Positions 3,093 through 5,830 of a DNA stretch of 5,830 nt are shown in pieces (positions within the stretch are counted from its first letter, which is position 1; every line of letters begins with the position of its first letter). Under the pieces are notes generated by a model. The model was not told the DNA's origin and did no database searches. It saw only the letters and a list, made by a program, of their open reading frames with translations. The translations under genes were made by a program, and so were the position numbers. The stretch comes from Kordiimonadaceae bacterium (lineage in GTDB: Bacteria > Pseudomonadota > Alphaproteobacteria > Sphingomonadales > Kordiimonadaceae): contig JABABO010000246.1 in assembly GCA_014238195.1 (NCBI GenBank), forward strand, positions 1-5,830, given 5' to 3'.

Positions 3093-5830
3093 ATGACCAT
3101 AACCTTTAATAATCCAAACGATGTATCGATTAAGGAAAACACCACTGGGGTTGTTATTAACCTTCAGGCCAGATTGAATGATGGCGATGTTGATGCTGGC
3201 ATTACATACAGTATCACAGGCGGCACAGATGCGGATGATTTCACGATTGATACCAGCACGGGAGAGCTACGGTTTGTTAGCACACCAGACTATGAAGTCC
3301 CCTTGGATGATGGTGAAGATAATATTTATAACATTGAAGTCACGGCCAGCGATGGTGTTAGTGAGAGTGCGATACAGACCCTGATAATCACTGTTACTGA
3401 CCGCTTGGTGGAGGAAGCAATAAGTGGTTACGGGGGCAGCTATGAACTGTCCAGCCTTGATGGCAGCAATGGCTTTGTTATTTACGGTATTTCATCGGGT
3501 GATAAAAGTGGTAAGGCGGTCTCCAGTGCCGGGGATATCAATGGTGATGGCTTAGATGACCTGATCATTGGGTCTCCGGGGCTGAATGGCCAGACTGGCG
3601 AAGCGTATGTCATATTTGGTGCGAACAGTTTTGATGCTGGGTTAGAGCTTACCGACCTTGATGGCAGCAATGGTTTTGTGCTGAATGCGGTTGATGATAA
3701 CGATAACATGGGTATTTCCGTATCCAGTGCGGGTGATATCAACGGTGATGGTATTGATGATCTGATCATTGGGGCACCTTATGCAGACCTGATGAATGGT
3801 AGTTATGATGGTGAAAGCTATGTTTTGTTTGGTGATCATGGGGTTAACCCCTTTGGGGCATCGTTCGATCTGGCTAGTCTTGATGGCAGCAATGGGTTTA
3901 CGATTTTGGGTGCAACATCGGGTGACCTAAGCGGTCGGTCTGTCTCCAGCGCTGGTGATGTCAATGGTGACGGGTTTGATGATATTATCATTGGGGCACC
4001 ATTTGCTGACCCAGATAACGAAAGCAAGGCAGGTGAAAGCTATGTTATTTTTGGCTTTGACGGTGTTAACCCCCATGGTGCAAGCCTTGACCTTGCCAAC
4101 CTTAACGGCAACCATGGCTTCCTTATCAAAGGGAGCTATGAAGACAGTAATGGTGGCTTTTCCGTTTCAAGTGCTGGTGATGTTAACAAGGATGGCTATG
4201 ATGATCTGATCATCGGCGCACCTTTACATGGTGGTACTGAGGGCAGAAGCTATATTGTCTATGGGTTTGATGATCCTTCTAAAACAGTTATTGATACAGG
4301 AAATGGATTCACCAAAGACATCGGCTTCAAATTGAAAGGATATGAAGACGACCAAAAAAGTGGGAATTCTGTCTCGAACGCAGGTGATTTTAACGGCGAT
4401 GGTTATGATGATTTTATCATTGGTGCCCCTGAGGCATATTACAATAGTAATAAGTCTGGCATAACCTATCTTGTCTATGGTCGTGGGGATCAGCTTAGTG
4501 ATAATTCTGAAGATTTAGATGATTATCTGGATGATGGAGGTCGCGGCTTTGCAATAGGTAGTAATGTTGAAAATGACTATAGCGGTTTTTCTGTCTCGGG
4601 TGTTGGGGATGTCAATGGGGACGGGTTTGATGATATTCTCATCGGTGTACCAGGGAACGACGAGAATGGTGAAGATTCAGGGGCAGCCTATTTGATGTTT
4701 GGCCTGCAGACTGCTTCGAGTGCATTCGACCTTGATTCTTTAATGGAATTTTCTTTAGCGATCAAGTTGAACGGTATTGATGGTAAAGGGGAAATTGATT
4801 TAGGGGATGAAGCTGGTTGGTCTGTCTCTGGCGCAGGGGATATCAACGGTGATGGCTATGATGATTTCATCATTGGGGCACCTCACGCCAGTGGCCGCAG
4901 CAATGAACAAGCCAGGACAGGCGAAACCTATGTTGTGTTTGGCGGTAATGGCTTGCTGGATGCTGATATTATTCCACTGATTTTCCCTACGTTTGATACT
5001 GATTCAGCGTCTCCAATCTCTGACGACCATTCAACCAAGCCTACGGCGAGCCTATCTGAAGGTCAAACAACCCCAACACCGTTTGATGATATATTAGAAT
5101 ATGGCCGCGATGAAGACGTGCTGTCAGCGCTTCCAGGCGATGATTATGTCGATGGCGGCATGGGTAATGACACCATGGGCGGTAACACAGGCAATGACAC
5201 CATCGAGGGCGGCCTTGGCGCTGATCTGTTGTTCGGCTGGTTGGGTGATGACCTGATTTACGCGGGTTTCCAAGATGATCTGTTCACCGACCACAGCAAC
5301 AATGTGGTGTGGGCAGGCGCTGGATACGACACCGTTGTCGGCGGCGCTGGCGCTGATACGCTGGGTGGTGGTCATGATGATGATCACGTCACAGGTGGTC
5401 GCGGTGATGATCTGCTGTTCGGTGGTTTTGGTAATGACACTGTTTTAGGCGATCAGGGTTTTGATACCATTTACGGCGGCTGGGGTGATGATCTGGTCAA
5501 GGGCGGCGCTCACAGTGATCTTCTGTTCGGCGGCGACGGCGCTGATACCATTGAGGGCGGCAGTGGCAATGATTCCATGTGGGGTCATGACGGCGATGAT
5601 CAACTTTCAGGCGGTATCGGTGATGATATTCTGTACGGCGGTGCTGGCGATGATGTGATTGACGGCGGCGGCGATGACGATCTGATCTTCAACGGTGACG
5701 GCAATGACACTGTGGACGGCGGTGACGGCGATGATACGCTTTGGGGTGGCCCTGGTGATGATCAACTGACCGGCGGGCTTGGCGCTGATACATTTGGCTT
5801 TACCCTGACGGGCGGCAATGACCATGTCAC
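3093..5830 (+). CDS. Cadherin-like / seven FG-GAP / RTX calcium-binding protein, predicted type I-secreted adhesin-like protein, 3'-truncated by window edge
   Basis: The frame runs 912 codons and stays open at the window end. ATG 3093 is the first start after an in-frame stop at 3072, and the first domain begins within a few residues of it. No good Shine-Dalgarno is visible, only TGGA at 3081. No N-terminal signal peptide is present, as expected for a type I secretion substrate with a C-terminal signal. Residues 1-103 are a cadherin-like domain (GELRF, D66-Y67-E68, VTASDG at 83-88). Residues about 117-618 are seven FG-GAP repeats, each with a D-x-N-x-D-G-x-D-D calcium loop followed by IIGAP- and YVIFG-like strands; the loops begin at D148, D215, D289, D363, D432, D506 and D583. 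Residues 619-680 are a Ser/Thr/Pro/Asp-rich linker. Residues 681 to about 904 are 23-24 RTX nonapeptides (GGxGxDxLx). GADTFGF near the edge resembles the usual end of an RTX block. The protein is very acidic. I infer an extracellular, calcium-folded adhesive or matrix role; a linked enzyme domain downstream cannot be excluded. Confidence 0.93.
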   Translation, partial: MTITFNNPNDVSIKENTTGVVINLQARLNDGDVDAGITYSITGGTDADDFTIDTSTGELRFVSTPDYEVPLDDGEDNIYNIEVTASDGVSESAIQTLIITVTDRLVEEAISGYGGSYELSSLDGSNGFVIYGISSGDKSGKAVSSAGDINGDGLDDLIIGSPGLNGQTGEAYVIFGANSFDAGLELTDLDGSNGFVLNAVDDNDNMGISVSSAGDINGDGIDDLIIGAPYADLMNGSYDGESYVLFGDHGVNPFGASFDLASLDGSNGFTILGATSGDLSGRSVSSAGDVNGDGFDDIIIGAPFADPDNESKAGESYVIFGFDGVNPHGASLDLANLNGNHGFLIKGSYEDSNGGFSVSSAGDVNKDGYDDLIIGAPLHGGTEGRSYIVYGFDDPSKTVIDTGNGFTKDIGFKLKGYEDDQKSGNSVSNAGDFNGDGYDDFIIGAPEAYYNSNKSGITYLVYGRGDQLSDNSEDLDDYLDDGGRGFAIGSNVENDYSGFSVSGVGDVNGDGFDDILIGVPGNDENGEDSGAAYLMFGLQTASSAFDLDSLMEFSLAIKLNGIDGKGEIDLGDEAGWSVSGAGDINGDGYDDFIIGAPHASGRSNEQARTGETYVVFGGNGLLDADIIPLIFPTFDTDSASPISDDHSTKPTASLSEGQTTPTPFDDILEYGRDEDVLSALPGDDYVDGGMGNDTMGGNTGNDTIEGGLGADLLFGWLGDDLIYAGFQDDLFTDHSNNVVWAGAGYDTVVGGAGADTLGGGHDDDHVTGGRGDDLLFGGFGNDTVLGDQGFDTIYGGWGDDLVKGGAHSDLLFGGDGADTIEGGSGNDSMWGHDGDDQLSGGIGDDILYGGAGDDVIDGGGDDDLIFNGDGNDTVDGGDGDDTLWGGPGDDQLTGGLGADTFGFTLTGGNDHV
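3441..4946 (+). repeat. Seven FG-GAP (integrin-alpha-type) repeats coding one beta-propeller
   Basis: The seven units are spaced 67-77 residues apart by their calcium loops. The first blades start with LDGSNGF, whose coding DNA is nearly identical three times (CTTGATGGCAGCAATGG at 3456-3472, 3657-3673 and 3879-3895), a sign of recent duplication. Later blades are more diverged, and between blades 5 and 6 there is an acidic insertion (LSDNSEDLDDYLDD). All seven loops keep their acidic ligands; the only loop oddity is Lys for Gly in blade 4 (DVNKDG). Confidence 0.92.
5133..5802 (+). repeat. RTX nonapeptide repeat array
   Basis: About 23-24 units of the hemolysin-type calcium-binding nonapeptide run from PGDDYVDGG to LGADTFGFT, forming a calcium-dependent parallel beta-roll after export. 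The register slips once, where an eight-residue segment (SNNVVWAG) follows FQDDLFTDH. Several units deviate from consensus, for example AHSDLLFGG and HDDDHVTGG. Codons are visibly richer in GGC and GAC than in the preceding propeller, so this block is more GC-rich than the rest of the gene. Confidence 0.93.

Noticed and set aside
3482..4115. Overlapping minus-strand open frames opposite the FG-GAP repeats
   Set aside because: Their repetitive sequence (such as recurring SPLISPAL) merely mirrors the repeated sense codons.
4482..4490. RGD tripeptide (residues 464-466) in the propeller as an integrin-binding site
   Set aside because: RGD arises easily in Gly/Asp-rich proteins, another occurs in the RTX array, and nothing else points to host integrin binding.
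5124..5825. Minus- and plus-strand open frames in the RTX region
   Set aside because: The low-complexity Gly/Asp codons leave long stop-free runs in other frames; the sense RTX ladder accounts for the sequence.
5133..5830. Regularly spaced DNA repeats as a CRISPR or minisatellite array
   Set aside because: The period is 27 bases in frame and encodes RTX nonapeptides, with degenerate units and no unique spacers.

Overview
The window looks like part of a bacterial chromosome, most likely from a (probably marine or aquatic) alphaproteobacterium. That placement is an inference. It rests on the PutA sequence, the style of the CGTCAT-type intergenic hairpin repeats, a TTAA-N7-TTAA site that resembles a CtrA box, and a large FG-GAP/RTX secreted protein. 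No rRNA, tRNA, CRISPR array, transposase or phage gene is visible.

Layout. Positions 1-2559 (+) hold the 3' part of putA, the bifunctional proline dehydrogenase / P5C dehydrogenase; the 5' end lies outside the window. Positions 2560-3092 are non-coding. The first half is a mosaic of hairpin-forming intergenic repeats, including two inverted copies of a 28-bp element whose four differences are all compensatory within the stem. The second half is AT-rich and looks like a promoter/operator region: a 22-bp tandem repeat, an inverted copy of its core, a repeated 12-mer and a CtrA-like site. From 3093 to the window end (+) there is one very long open frame (912 codons, still open at the edge). It encodes a calcium-dependent repeat protein with an N-terminal cadherin-like domain, exactly seven FG-GAP repeats (one integrin-alpha-type seven-bladed propeller) and a long RTX nonapeptide array, typical of type I secretion substrates.

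The two genes share a strand, but 533 bp of repeats and a regulatory-looking region separate them, so they are probably not one operon and no functional link is evident. PutA is cytoplasmic or membrane-associated central metabolism (proline to glutamate). The second protein is predicted to be exported and to fold in external calcium, with a likely adhesive or matrix role. The most interesting content is this cadherin / seven-blade / RTX architecture and its repeat-rich upstream region. I see no evidence of a wholly new multi-gene system.
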